In this document: positions 1-11,079 of the stretch, piece after piece | Numbering within the stretch: position 1 is the first letter of the stretch | How the letters are laid out: every line of letters starts with the position of its first letter | Assembly (NCBI GenBank): GCA_950295325.1 | Contig: OX485804.1 | Location: 52,578,001-52,626,428 of the forward strand | From: Polytrichum commune | Lineage: Eukaryota; Streptophyta; Polytrichopsida; Polytrichales; Polytrichaceae | DNA: 48,428 bases | Direction of reading: 5' to 3' | Notes under the pieces: model-generated | Told to the model about the DNA's origin: nothing | Seen by the model: the letters and a program-made list of their open reading frames with translations, nothing else | The model's database searches: none | Program-made: the position numbers and the translations under genes

Positions 1-1560
1 TCTCGGGTTGGTTCAAGGTGGGATTAGGGTGGCTTGTCAATGCCTATTCTAGTCATTCTATTCACAACGCCGAGGAGGTAGGCCCACAAAGCACAAAAGG
101 GTCATTTCCCGGGATGCAAAGGGGGTCGGTTCCCGGGATGCAAGGTGATGGTTTTGCAAGCGAACCGGGAGGGATCATGGAGGTAGCCGTGTGGCTTTGC
201 ATACCATTACTACTTGGGCTTTGATGTAGTTTGGGTCTAGTACCCAGCTATGTTGTGTTGGTTCTAGGCAATGAAGGTGGGGGTCCTCATCATATGCGAG
301 GTTGCCATACACGGGGCCTATGGATTGGTATAAGGAAGCTAGTAGTTTTGACTTTGAATATTCATCAAATATTCAATTGAGACTAATTTTTTTTTTCTTG
401 ATACCTATGTTTAGTCCAAAGGCTAATATGAATATATATTTTATATATCAACCACATAGCCATATGTATGTGCAATAGCTTAAAGTGTTGGTTTAAGCAC
501 CCTCTATCTTATATTTCCTGGGCGAATGGAGTTAACCCCTACGGTCCTGAGGGATCCGAAATGACCAACATTTTGATGGTTTTTGTTTCAATTGAGGCCT
601 TTGACTTTTTTTAGGTGCAGGTGAAATAGCTGTAAGAATTAATGAATTTTATTTTGCATCCAACGCTCGGAATTTCATTGGGTTTGGACTAAACCTCTGC
701 CTTGTGTGGGTTGTCAATGTCGTCTAGCGCCCCGAGTTCCATTGGATTTGGACTAAACCTCGTGATATACTAGGAAATGTGTCAAATAGGAAAACAACGC
801 TCATATGTACTTGAAAGACTATGAAAATTTACGAGGATTTAGTTGATTTTATGTTTCAAATATGCACTATTTGGGATTGGTAATTGGAGATTCTGAAGTT
901 ACTTAAAAAATTATTATGGAAGATTGGATGTAAAACGGAGTGCTACATAATGCAAGGGCTCTCAAAAATTCACATTTGGTGCAAACATGAAAATTTTAAG
1001 CCTCAAAGGTTCATAACTTGGTTAGAAATCTTGTGACGAAAGTCTTGTCAAGTCATCCATTTGATGAAGTTAGTAGGGTTAACTTTTGTTGTCAAACATC
1101 TACCCCATCCAGTATACCTTCACACATGTACTAGTTTCTCATTCACATTGCCACATGGACAGTTGATATTGTTTTGAATAGCTCATAGAAAGACCGATAT
1201 CATATCCATACCATTGGATGCTCAAAAACACGTATAGATTGAGTTCTAAATTATCTTTCCTAGAAACAATGATTTGAGGCTAGTTTTGAGGTGAATGGTG
1301 CTAAGGGACGCAAGGATTAAGGTTTAGAGATGTGGTGGCAACTTGTAATTGATTACCCACATGAGAGTTTTGACAACTATCACAACCAAGCATTAGCTTT
1401 TAGATGAGCGATTATTGGTTAACTTATATAATGACTATGTATTAGCCTAATTTTACTACTTTGAAATTTCTAGCAAATTTTATAGTCATGTTGTTTTAAT
1501 TAATTTTTTGTGCATTTTTCCTTAGAATTTGTTATCTTTGCATAATTCCCTGCTATTACT
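1..1560. other. Intergenic, no gene recognised
   Basis: AT-rich sequence with no coding-like frame. It holds two small direct duplications: TTCCCGGGATGCAA at about 106 and again at about 130, and a phrase containing TTTGGACTAAACCTC repeated with a ~64-bp offset near 677 and 741. I see nothing else that can be named. Confidence 0.6.
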
Positions 1561-1774
1561 CCTCTTAAACAAATGCAAGCACTTGCATCTTATCGATTAT
1601 AGATGCCTCAACCTTGTTGTATGTGACTTTGCTTTTCCGAGTTCACAGGTTTGTGCATTGGACATGCTTATTAGCAACACAAAGTCAATTGAAAAAATGA
1701 CACATGATGACTTTCCCTATCAACCTGCTACTTATCGACCCGCCTAAGATAGACGGGTCTTAAGTGGCTCATTT

Positions 1775-2120
1775 TCTTGATTGGACCCCTAGATTTGATT
1801 GGTATGTGGTTCCATGAGGATCAAAGAGCAAACATCATAAAAACACATGTTTAAAAGAGATTGGACGAAGTCTTCAAATATTAATAAGTACTCCACACTC
1901 AATAATGAACACAATTGGGAACACCTATGCACCCAATTAAGAAATCAACAAACATGCACTTCCAATAACCATAACTAAAGCAGGGAAAATACGGTTTCCA
2001 ATCCGAATTCTGCAAATGTTTCATTATAAATTTGGCAATGCAACACAAATTTTGTTACGTTAACCTAATTAATGGGTAGAAGTTGGAGGACGTGAAAAAG
2101 GAACCACATAACACCCACGT
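1775..2120 (+). repeat. Dispersed repeat I, copy 1
   Basis: Shares an ordered series of blocks with 10447-10790: TAGATTTGAT, AACACATGTTTAAAA or a variant, GGACGAAGTC-like, TACTCCACACTCAA(T/C)AATGAACA, AAATCAACAAACA(T/C)GCACT, GTTACG or GTTATGG, and AGTTGGAG(G/A)AC(G/A)TGAA. More distant relatives occur at 17385-17680, 26290-26610 and 40660-40850. No ends or coding capacity were found. Confidence 0.65.
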
Positions 2121-2215
2121 ACCTTACGTATTCACCCATCTCTAAAATTGCAAGTTAAGGATTGGTGGCTCACTCAAATGATCGACCGCTAACTTAAAAG
2201 AACACGTATGTCGAT

Positions 2216-3210
2216 GCAAATCAGATGGGTGGAATTGTCGTGAGAGCATCATGTGTCTGCTTTTTGCATTCAATTATTGTATGTAACTTTAATTTCTCGA
2301 GAACACGTGTCGGTGCATTGAACACATTGAGCAACACATGTTCACTTAATCAAATGCCACATGACAACTTATCTACCAACCCACATATATATATATATAT
2401 GCCTACATATTCACCAATCTCTAAAATTGTGAGACAAGGATCGGGCTGTCACTCAAACAATCCACCGCTACCCTACATTTCACCTTCGGTGCAAGTGAAT
2501 CGGTGAAACTATGTGAAAACATCATGTGTCTATTTCTTATAAACTTCTCCAATTATTGTATGTCTTTCATTTCTTGTGTGCACGGGTTTGTGCATTGGAC
2601 ACATGGTGACCTAAAGAAACAACACTTGGTGACTTTCCTACCAATCTACACATTTACATGCGTAACATGTTCACCCATCCCTAACCTCGCCAGACAAGGA
2701 TTGATTGCCCACTTAAACAATCCACTGCTTACTGAAATATCAAGTATGGTGCAAGTGAATCGGAAGGGTGAAGATGTTGTGAATGCATCATGTGTTTGTT
2801 TTTCACAAACTTGTTTAATTATTGTATGCAACTTTGATTTGTGAGGTGTACATGTCTTTGCATGACACACGAAGCACACACATGCTCACTTGAACAAATG
2901 ACATGTGATGACCTTCCCACTAACCTGCACACCCCCATCCCCCTACGTATTCACCCATGTCTAAAATAGTGAGACAAAGATCATTTGTTCACTTGAACTA
3001 TCCAGTCTTAAATGTCATATATGGTGCAAGTGAACTATATGGGTGAACATGTCATGAAAAACATCGTCTATACTCAAAATTATCCAGATATTGTATGTGA
3101 CTTTCATTTTTGAAGTGCATGGTCCGTGCATGAGACATGGTAGGCAAGACATGATCAGTCAAGCAAGTGGCATGTGGCGACCTTCCCACCAACCTACACA
3201 TTTAACCACC
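2216..3210 (+). repeat. Tandem array, ~260-275 bp units
   Basis: Four units begin with a GCAA(G/A)T(G/C)A-type phrase at about 2216, 2491, 2751 and 3026, giving periods of 275, 260 and 275. Each then runs through a TCATG(T/A) phrase, AATTATTGTATG, a CATTGGACACA-like phrase and a block of TTCACCCAT(C/G)TCTAA followed by AGACAAGGAT. Diverged units lie on both sides, around 1570-1745 and 3404-3545, so the array was once longer or has spread. The short open frames inside are not conserved between units and look accidental. No function is suggested. Confidence 0.75.
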
Positions 3211-3605
3211 CATTTGGGTGCGTGAACCAAGCTAAAAGGCAAGTTAGACATGTTTCGAGGTTAGACAATGGTTACAATACAAAGTTTACTAAAACAAATC
3301 AAATCTCATTTTACTCTTTAAATCCTACCAATTTGTAAAACATATGCACATGTGCCAAGGGTTGCTATGGCATGAGCCGCACTAAACCTACCTATGGTGT
3401 AGACAAATCGGATGGGTAAAAATATCATGAAATCAATGTCAATATTTTTTCGGGTTCAATTGTCGTATGTGTGTGTTTGTGTGTGATTTTCAAGCATGCA
3501 CACATGTTGAGAGATGCACTTGCCACCCACGTGCTTGAAGAAGATATTTGTTGAGAAATTGTTATACTCCTCTTTGCAAGCACGTGTAAATCCTCCGATG
3601 AACTA

Positions 3606-3946
3606 CACCAAGTAGTCTTATTAGTGTGGGTGGTAAATTAGCATGGGCCCACACTAATTTTCAACTCAAGGTGGAATTAACATGGGTCCAAGACCCGAGG
3701 TCTTCGCCTAAGTCTTCACAAAGACTTCCAGCCAACACATTGAATATTTGTTTTAGGAGGAAAGTAGCACAAAGTAAAATAATCACCCACATTTTTTTTT
3801 GGAAAAACAATTAATGTGACACACACTAATTTTCTACTAAAATCCAGCGTGGGTTGAAAATCAATGTGATCGACATTAATTCTCATTATGAGTATCAACT
3901 TAGGCTCTAGATTTACCATGGCCCATAATAATAAGACTATTTAGTG
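3606..3946. mobile_element. TA-flanked MITE (type 3)
   Basis: Both ends abut TA. The left end reads CACCAAGTAGTCTTATT then AGTGTGGG; the reverse complement of the right end reads CACTAAATAGTCTTATTATT. The interior holds the small palindrome AAGTCTT.CAC.AAGACTT near 3711. A related interior, without clean ends, lies at about 14785-14955. A Tc1/mariner (Stowaway-like) origin is inferred from the TA duplication; no transposase is present. Confidence 0.6.
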
Positions 3947-3948
3947 TA

Positions 3949-4620
3949 AATTATAAAGGCATTAATTGAACCGTAAATTTATAAGAGTATGGCACACATT
4001 GTGTGGCCCAATTCAAACTTGGATTTAGTCACATGAGTCGCCATCTATTGGGAAAATTGTGACATGAGATCGTTGCATACAACATAGTTGTCTTCCATCC
4101 ATGTTAACATACCTACCCCTTATATAGTTTTGATGAGTTTGTTTCAAATGTTGCTCACTAGACTAAGGAGATCATCTGGAAAATAATTATGGTGTCAAAT
4201 TATTCCACTTCTATCAAAATAAACATCATTGATGTTCATACAAAGTTTATATTGGAAGTGGTAGCCGTGGATTGGAGTCAACAAACACCCTCACATGAAT
4301 TCCCAACACAACAAAAACATGACCACTTCCCACTTCCCACTTCCCACTTCCCACTTCGACCTTTTCCCTTTGCACATTCTAATCATCTCTAAATTGCACA
4401 GCTCATGTGTCTGTGGATAGATATCCATGTTAGCTCGATGTTTACAGTTATTTTAATTGCATATGAATAAGTTAGGTAGAGGTAATGTTGGGAAGAAATC
4501 ATCCATCAACCCAAAGTGGGTTGCTTGGGAAGTAAAGGGTTGTAGTAAGTAACCAACAAGCTTTGTAGACCAATTGGAAATTCAACCAACAACAAACCTC
4601 CAATGTTCAATTCTATCGAT
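3949..4620. other. Intergenic, heptamer microsatellite
   Basis: No gene is seen. At 4322-4355 a 7-bp unit (CTTCCCA) repeats about four times. It is not the plant telomere heptamer. Confidence 0.6.
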
Positions 4621-4740
4621 TGTGGGTCCGAGATGACCCTAAACTACCAGATGACAGTGGAGAGGTACCCAAATCTGAACAGAGGGATTGGTGGTTCAAT
4701 TCCTAGCTGTGAAATTTTCTCTCTACTTGACGAAAAAACC
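4621..4740 (+). mobile_element. tRNA-like SINE, diverged copy
   Basis: Matches the body of the SINE at 11148-11339: GGGTCCGAGATGACCCTAAA, a TACCCAAATCT phrase, a B-box-like GGTTCAATTCC near 4692, and CTCTACTTGACGAAAAA. The usual 3' part is replaced by other sequence, and I could not find a convincing target-site duplication. A TTA-type microsatellite at about 4847-4865 could be a remote tail. Confidence 0.65.
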
Positions 4741-6090
4741 AAGAGCCCACCCACCACAAGGTAGGCAGTAAACCCCACCCTACACCAATGGGATCCTTGC
4801 ACAGGGTAGGGCCAACAAACTCAAATTTACGTTGGATTGCCCAACGTTATTATTATTATTATTATAATATATCGTGGATGCCCCCATGATGGGAACCATA
4901 TTGTGTGTAGTAAATGGACAATCTCAATTGCATGTCCCCCAAAATAATAAAATGGTGCATTGATGTTGTTCTCCATCATTGCCGCTAATTGTTAACAAGT
5001 TCCCAACCTTGACTTCTTTAGGGCAAGCTTGTTCTTTACCCGCGCACAAATTAAACTAGGCCAAGAAGGACCTTTTTTTTTTTTTTTTTTGGTCCGTGCG
5101 GTCACCTATGGCCAACCATACCAAGGTGTGAGTATATTTACATTATAGTCTTGTGATTTTGGACATGTGGGCAATTGAAATTTTGCATGAGTAATCTTAA
5201 CTTTACAAAGATGACATTTGTATAGTCAGATCCAACATAAGATGTACATAATTTCTTTTATCAATTCATGAATTGTATTGGACTCTTTAAGGTGATATTG
5301 GGGAGATTTTGCTTTGGTTTGTTGGAGTTAATGAAGTATGTCTAACTAGTTGGGGCTCAACAAGCAACTCCTAATCTTTGAAAGGTATGTGGTCAATCAT
5401 CTTAATCAAACATCTAATTATGACTGGTATCATTATGTTAGATTTTGTATTTACAAGTGGACACCAAACAAACACATGCTATAACAAAAGGACATGTATT
5501 CATAATACATTGGCCTTTATGGGAAGTGCATAACATTACATAGCAATGGGCACAAGTTTGTGTACACAAGTTGCCACCATAAATTTTTTTTGTGATGCTA
5601 TCAAAAGCCACGTTGTTGAGTAATGCTATGTAATCGCCCAAAAGGGAAAGAAAACTTTCACTTTGACCACCTAATTAAATATTATGGATCTCAACCCTTA
5701 ATTTCCAATCATTGGATGATATAATTTCTAGTCCAATCCAATAGTGAAAGTTATATGTGGAGATGGGAGTGCGCACAATAAGGTCACATACCTCAAGTGC
5801 AAGTTTGGTAATGAGGAGTGGTTGGAGCTAACTAGGCCCCTCAACATATTCCAGATAGGTGAATGCTCACAACACCTACTGAGGGGGAGGACAAACTAGG
5901 GGAGGGGGATGGCAAAAGTGTTAAGTACTACTAGATAACCCACAAATATTCTCTTCTTAAAACAAATTAATCCCTAAATCCAAGATCAAAGACCCCTAAT
6001 TAGTCGAACGTGCTTAAATTGGGATGATACAACAACCAACCTATAGGGGCATGTTTTTATTATTGCCCCCTCCGTAACTGAGGAAATTGA
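4741..6090. other. Intergenic, no gene recognised
   Basis: Contains a (TTA)n tract at about 4847-4865 and a 22-base T run at about 5070-5091. No open frame here looks like protein, and no repeat shared with the rest of the window was noticed. Confidence 0.55.
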
Positions 6091-6096
6091 CCACTA

Positions 6097-6966
6097 CACT
6101 AAATATGATATTTAGTGTTTGATACACTAAATACGAACGCATACACTAAATAACACTAACCCTATGAAAGTAAGTAACATTAAATGTAAACTCAAACACC
6201 AGGGTTGTCTATCCCGGCGTCATGACGGTGTCGTGTCGTGACGGAGGGGTCCGTCACGACACAATAGGGTCCACGTAGGGTCAACCTAGGGGGAAGCTAG
6301 TAGGGTGGGTAAAATACTTACCTTCTTGCCAAGGTGGCGTCCTATGTGGCAGAAAAGGCCGACGTGGACGTGGATATGCCTAGCGCCAGGTAAACCATTT
6401 TGCCATTCTGTTTATCATTCTGTTAAAATCAAAGTAGTAAAATATGACTAAGGAGGGTGTGGGGCGGACGGGGGAAGGGGGGGGGGAGGAACGGGGACGG
6501 ACGGGGGGGACGGGCGCTAGTAATTTTTTCCCCACTTTACCTCTACTTTGCTGACATGTCATCACACGTGGACATCTTACATCCTACGTGTCCGAAATGG
6601 GGTAATGTAATTACACACATAATTCAGTAAAATTCAAGTCCGTCAGGATAAAGACAACATCCGGCATAATGTCGTGACGGCACGACATTATGCCGAGATT
6701 AGCCTCCGTCACGACACAATAGACAACCCTGTCAAACACTAAATATCAACTATGGTAATATGTGGAAGTTACGTGCACAAATTTAGTGTTAGTAAGAATA
6801 TGAAAACAAAATTAACAATAACAAAAAGAGAAGGGAGGTGGCGGTAGGGAAGGTGGCGGCGCATTTATGTCTAACACTAATTATCAAAGAATTGAAAATT
6901 GGTGTTGAGCATGATAGGGTGGTAACAACACTAAATATAATCAAACACTAAATATCATACTTAGTG
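6097..6966. mobile_element. TA-flanked hairpin-ended MITE (type 1), interrupted
   Basis: Flanked by TA at 6095-6096 and 6967-6968. The left end is an interrupted palindrome: CACTAAATAT, one G, then ATATTTAGTG, followed by TTTG. The right end is a near mirror (CAAACACTAAATATCATA then CTTAGTG). Removing the nested 532-bp element at 6200-6731 and its 8-bp duplication leaves ~330 bp, which matches the 320-bp reverse-oriented copy at 12747-13066. TA duplication suggests Tc1/mariner; the shared hairpin ends are unusual. Confidence 0.75.
6200..6731. mobile_element. hAT-type MITE nested in type 1 MITE
   Basis: Terminal inverted repeats CAGGGTTGTCTAT / ATAGACAACCCTG are flanked by a perfect 8-bp duplication TCAAACAC (6192-6199, 6732-6739). 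An 8-bp duplication with CAGGG ends is the hAT pattern. The host sequence becomes continuous when the element and one duplication are removed, as shown by the intact copy at 12747-13066. Two strong internal hairpins lie at 6233-6262 (13-bp stem, GGGG loop) and 6662-6695 (15-bp stem, ACGG loop). It is richer in CpG than its surroundings, which suggests recent arrival. No coding capacity. Confidence 0.88.
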
Positions 6967-6983
6967 TAGTTACATATGAAGTA

Positions 6984-7200
6984 CACTAAATATGATTTTT
7001 AGTGTGAGTTACTGTTCGGAGTCACATGTTCCTATACCTTTTTACTATTAACGTACTTTTTTTCCAAGTAAAGATGTTAATGTTCTATAGTGTCCAAACA
7101 ACCAATTTAACCATGGTTGGTAAAAAATGAGGTGCACAGTAGACAATTATAGCATTGCGTGATTCCAAATAGTAAGTCACACTGCATATCATATTTAGTG
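6984..7200. mobile_element. TA-flanked MITE (type 2), copy 1
   Basis: 217 bp between TA dinucleotides. The left end CACTAAATATGA then TTTTTAGTG continues into TGAGTTACTGTTCGGAGT, which parallels the left end of the 218-bp copy at 8483-8700. The right end is CATATTTAGTG. The two copies share length, ends and the ACATGTT phrase after the left end. Confidence 0.75.
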
Positions 7201-7202
7201 TA

Positions 7203-7390
7203 ATGAAGTTTGAAAAATAATCAGTTCATCTTCAAGACTTTAAAAAAATGACTTATCATTTTGCAACCGTCTATAGAATATACCTCACATAACTAAACGA
7301 AAAACTAAAAGATCACAACACGTAACTGATTGGACTTGGAAACACTAGAACTTTGACAGATTTGGCCCCCAAAAAACTCCCCGGACATTG
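7203..7390 (+). repeat. Dispersed repeat H, copy 1 (left part)
   Basis: Shares AAAAGATCACAACA(C/T)GTAA, a GGACTTGG-like phrase, an ACAGATT(T/A)GGCCC-like phrase and the CCGGACA(T/C)TGG end with copies at 11080-11480 (reverse), 14960-15120 and 27895-28110. The Mutator-type MITE at 7391-7663 splits it; the sequence resumes at about 7664. Confidence 0.65.
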
Positions 7391-7663
7391 GGGTGGGTCT
7401 AAATACCCCCATCGAGTGTGGCTCGGAGGCCAGGTTCGGTGGGGTTCATTTTTCTGGCCCTCCCCGTTTTGGTCCCCTGGGGATTTTTTTTGGTTTTTTT
7501 TTTTGCTAAATTTGGGTCCTACGGCCCCAAATTACTCTAGGAAGCCCCTATGAGATCAAGTAAGGCCCCACCCAATTAAAAAAATAGGGGGCATGTTTTA
7601 CCCCAACCCACCCCCTCCCGAACTTAGCCTCTGAGCCACGCTCGATGGGGGTTTTAGACATAT
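7391..7663. mobile_element. Mutator-type MITE
   Basis: Long inverted ends of about 50 bp: the left has GGGTCTAAATACCCCCAT, CGAGTGTGGCTCGGAGGC and GTTCGG; the right, reversed, has GTCTAAAACCCCCATCGAG, CGTGGCTCAGAGGC and GTTCGGG. It is flanked by an 11-bp direct repeat CCCGGACATTG (7380-7390 and 7664-7674; the true duplication may be 9-10 bp). Long TIR plus 9-11 bp duplication points to the Mutator superfamily. It sits inside repeat H. The 66-codon frame across its left end is accidental. Confidence 0.8.
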
Positions 7664-7752
7664 CCCGGACATTGCCTTGGGTGTTAGGAAACCGGCCTTA
7701 TTTCGGGCTTCATGAGTGTCAATTTCTTACTCCTCTCCATCCCCCTAAGTTA

Positions 7753-8251
7753 GGGCCACTTCACACACGAGACTGAGAGCCCGTGACCAGTACACTTCAA
7801 GCACTCTCATTGGTGGAAAAGGCGGAGCCGGTCCAAGTTCACTTCACACTACGCTTGAGGGACCAACGGAGTATATGAATGCAAGATGGATGTAAAGTCC
7901 ACATGGATTCCTACATGGTATCCAATGGATCATGTTTCATGGTCACTTAGACCATTTTCAAAAACCACCTCTTGGAGGTTGGTCTTACACAAAACTAGAA
8001 GACCATGGCACTCTGGACGCTCACAACTGTTGACTTATTCTACTTTATCATGTGCTAGGACCCACATGAATAGAAATTCATTGAAATGGCATTTGGTTGC
8101 AGGCATGGTCACATATGACTTCACACTGCACTAGAGGGTCCGTGACCACACTACATGATTGTGGAGGTGTCTTGGGACGGCCCTTGGACATTTTCTTTTG
8201 GGCTCTTACAATTGCATGGTCATGGCTCTAGGCTCGTGTGTGAAGTGGCCC
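7753..8251. mobile_element. Tourist-like (Harbinger) MITE D, copy 1
   Basis: 499 bp flanked by TTA on both sides (7750-7752, 8252-8254). Ends are GGGCCACTTCACACACGAG and its reverse complement CTCGTGTGTGAAGTGGCCC. The 500-bp copy at 12150-12649 matches throughout. A TTA duplication with a G/C-rich end is the PIF/Harbinger (Tourist) pattern. The short frames within are not conserved as protein. Confidence 0.9.
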
Positions 8252-8482
8252 TTAGACCAACTTATTGTCATTGGATCCCACACTCAAGCATTCAATTTAC
8301 AAGCACATCCACCTAGACTTGAAATGCAAGATACCAATAGCCACATTCTTGATTCACTCCTACTAAGTTAGCTCGGTGGATGACATAGGTAAGCTAGTGG
8401 GTTAAGTAGCAGGTCATACGAAATATAGATTAGAGGATTCGGCGAATCAATTGAAATGAAGTAAGTCCCATTAAGCAAGCTA

Positions 8483-8700
8483 CACTAAATAGTCCTATAA
8501 GTGTGAGTTACCATTTGGAGTTACATGTTGCTACAAAGTTTCATCTATATAATCAAGTCTTACCAACAAAAATCCATATCATGTTCTTTGATGTGTGAAC
8601 TAACTATTTATGTTATTTGGGTAAAAATGACACCCTTAGTGAATTATTATATCAATGGGTAATTTCAAACGGTAACACACACCAATAAAACTATTTGGTG
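8483..8700. mobile_element. TA-flanked MITE (type 2), copy 2
   Basis: 218 bp flanked by TA at 8481-8482 and 8701-8702. Ends are CACTAAATAGTCC.TA.AAGTG and CAATAAAACTATTTGGTG. It pairs with the copy at 6984-7200. The sequence after the right end (GTAACTTCACATTATGAACC) resembles that after other TTTAGTG ends in the window. Confidence 0.75.
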
Positions 8701-8926
8701 TAACTTCACATTATGAACCGGCGAATGATGTGGTAGAAGGGGATCTCATCTACATAGAATCTTGTCGAATTCTATATGTGGTTTTGTGAGTGATGTTCAT
8801 CTAGAGTAAATTACGTTAGCATGATAAGGTATGTGCGTTATTACTATTGTGTCACTTTGAACTCCACATTCACTTGCAACTATTGTATCGACTTGGGAGT
8901 TGTCTCATATACATGGTTAGCAATTG

Positions 8927-9080
8927 TTTTGTTTTATGGAACACATGAGGCAATTGACCACCTGGCTAGTTTTCCGTCAAGTACAAAGACGATTTCACAG
9001 TTGGGAATCAAACCGCCAACCACTCTATTCGGTTTGGGTAGCTTTCCACTATCATCCGGTAGTTTAGGGTCATCTCAGAC
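8927..9080 (-). mobile_element. tRNA-like SINE with 15-bp TSD
   Basis: On the minus strand it starts GGTCTGAGATGACCCTAAAC and has the B-box-like GGTTTGATTCC near 9008-9018. It ends in a shortened 3' part with an A-rich tail (TTTTGTTTTA on the plus strand). The flanking 15-bp repeat CATGGTTAGCAATTG at 8912-8926 and 9081-9095 is perfect, so the insertion is recent relative to the family. Priming by a LINE reverse transcriptase is inferred from the tail and TSD. Confidence 0.88.
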
Positions 9081-9095
9081 CATGGTTAGCAATTG

Positions 9096-10440
9096 CGAAT
9101 AACAAAGATTGTCATTTTTAACTCTTTGAATTTTGTTCAAGATGCAAATTGGAATTTGGCTTAGATTCAGGAGTCCAAAGTGAAGCTTTCTTTTGGATAT
9201 CATTTTTTCATTTTAGATAAACATGTATGTTCTTCAAGTTGTGCTTGCTAATAACATATAGAAGGTCCATATTTATATATGGAGAAAGACCGATCCTATC
9301 ATAACACATGTCTATTTTGATGTCCATTCTAAACTACAACCCTTATCACACAAGGTCCTCAAAAGTATTTGGGAGTCTCTTATGAATTGCGAAAGACTGG
9401 TAAATAAAAAACCATGCAGATTTTCACAACTTCCTCATGTTGCTCAACATAACATCTTGGAGACTTTTATTATGTGGTGCATCTAAGAGGTGATTGCTCA
9501 TAGGAACATTTTGTGTTACTTAATGATCCTGGTGTTTGGCCCTTGCCTTCCATTACTTTCATGCTTTTCTTTAATGTTGGGTCCCATGACGAGTTTTTGT
9601 TTCTAGGTAGACGGTCTTTAATTTTATGTACTTGAAGTTCTTCCATAACATTTTTCTCACTTTTTGTGTAAAAGTGTGACCGCATGTTTCCCTTTAATTT
9701 TTGAAGATACATGCCAAGCAAAGAGGGAGTGTCTCGCACTATTGGATCACATCCATCCGTAGGATCTATATTATATATGAAAAATGTCACATAAAATTAT
9801 TCAACTGTTATCAATCATTCCATTCTAATAAACACTACTTTATCTAAGGTTTTTAATCTAAATATGCTAGTGCAATGCTTTATTGGGAGGATAAAGAAAG
9901 CACAATTCCGAATAGAACCTGGCTTATTCTTGCCCCAAACAACATACAAATTGAGTTGAATAATGTTATGCAAATTGTTTCTCAAATCTTAGGGTTGAAT
10001 GTAAAGCATCTGGACACAAGTGTTGTGTTATTCCAACATATGTGATTCTACAATCCTCGTTGAAGAAAGCATGGTCTAGTTTGAATGACAAATGTGTAGC
10101 AAAAACCCACACAGAAATGAAAGAATAAGAAAAGAAGACGACAAGTGGCCACATAAGGCCCACATGCCTTTGAACTTAGATGGTTAGAGCCTTGTTGGTA
10201 TCCCATATGTACATAAAGTGCTACGAAGCTTAGGATGGGTTTGTAGTAGGGTCCAGGTCCCATAACACCTTAGTGGTGCCACATTAGCGCCACTTCAAAT
10301 TCTCATACTCTGGACTTGGACCCCTAGTGTAAACTCCATGGGTCCAAAACTTTGCTCTCGACTATCACGATCGCTCGATTTTGGATTTTCTTTGATCTTG
10401 ACCCTAGTGTCAACCCACCCTTAAGGTTATGTGGGTGTTA
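9096..10440. other. Intergenic, no gene recognised
   Basis: AT-rich, with no repeat shared elsewhere in the window that I could see. Several 60-106 codon frames exist on the minus strand, but none has recognisable domains or coding-like composition. Confidence 0.5.
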
Positions 10441-10446
10441 TTCAGA

Positions 10447-10790
10447 ACTCTTCTTAATTGGACACTTAGATTTGATAGGTGTGTAGTCTGGTGGGGATTA
10501 AACAACAAACACCATAAGAACACCTATGTAAAATAGGCTGGACTATATGAACAAGACTTCTATTAACTACTCCACACTCAACAATGAACAAGATTGTGAG
10601 GACCTTTGTATTTAATTTACAAATCAACAAACACGCACTACTGATAACCATAATAAAATAGACGGAGGTCCAATTTTCAATTCGTTTTTTTCGGGCTTGG
10701 TATGCTTCATCATAGATTTGTAATGTAACACAACTTTTGTTATGGAAATCTAATCGGTAAAAGTTGGAGAACATGAACACGAATAACACA
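10447..10790 (+). repeat. Dispersed repeat I, copy 2
   Basis: Same block order as 1775-2120, with TACTCCACACTCAACAATGA and AAATCAACAAACACGCACTA as the best-preserved parts. It ends just before the TTAA of the element at 10796. Confidence 0.65.
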
Positions 10791-10795
10791 CTTAA

Positions 10796-11028
10796 CCCTT
10801 AAAGGACATATGCTTTCCCGATACCACACCCAAAATATCTTTTAAGATTCATTTAAAGCATGATTAACCAATTAATTTACAGAGGCTCTTTTCTAAAGAA
10901 GCATAGATCTTGCTAAGGTGCTCGATTTGGCATTCTAAAAACCCCATTTGGTGCAATGGAGTAGAAGTTTTGAACAAGATTCTCCCAAAATAATACCAAG
11001 CCCGTGGGGCAGCATTGTCCTTTAAGGG
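10796..11028. mobile_element. Candidate piggyBac-type MITE (TTAA TSD)
   Basis: 233 bp with inverted ends CCCTTAAAGGACA / TGTCCTTTAAGGG, both flanked by TTAA (10792-10795, 11029-11032). A TTAA target duplication with CCCT-starting ends is the piggyBac pattern. The inverted match continues imperfectly for ~10 bases further (TATGCT versus ATGCTGC). There is no coding capacity and only one copy is seen here, so a Tourist-like origin with TTA cannot be excluded. Confidence 0.55.
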
Positions 11029-11079
11029 TTAACTTACCTCAATTATGATACGGGATGCTTGGAGTTGGAGTGAACTTAG

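Noticed and set aside
4322-4355. Possible interstitial telomere repeat (heptamers)
   Set aside because: The unit is CTTCCCA, not the plant telomere CCCTAAA, and only about four copies exist.
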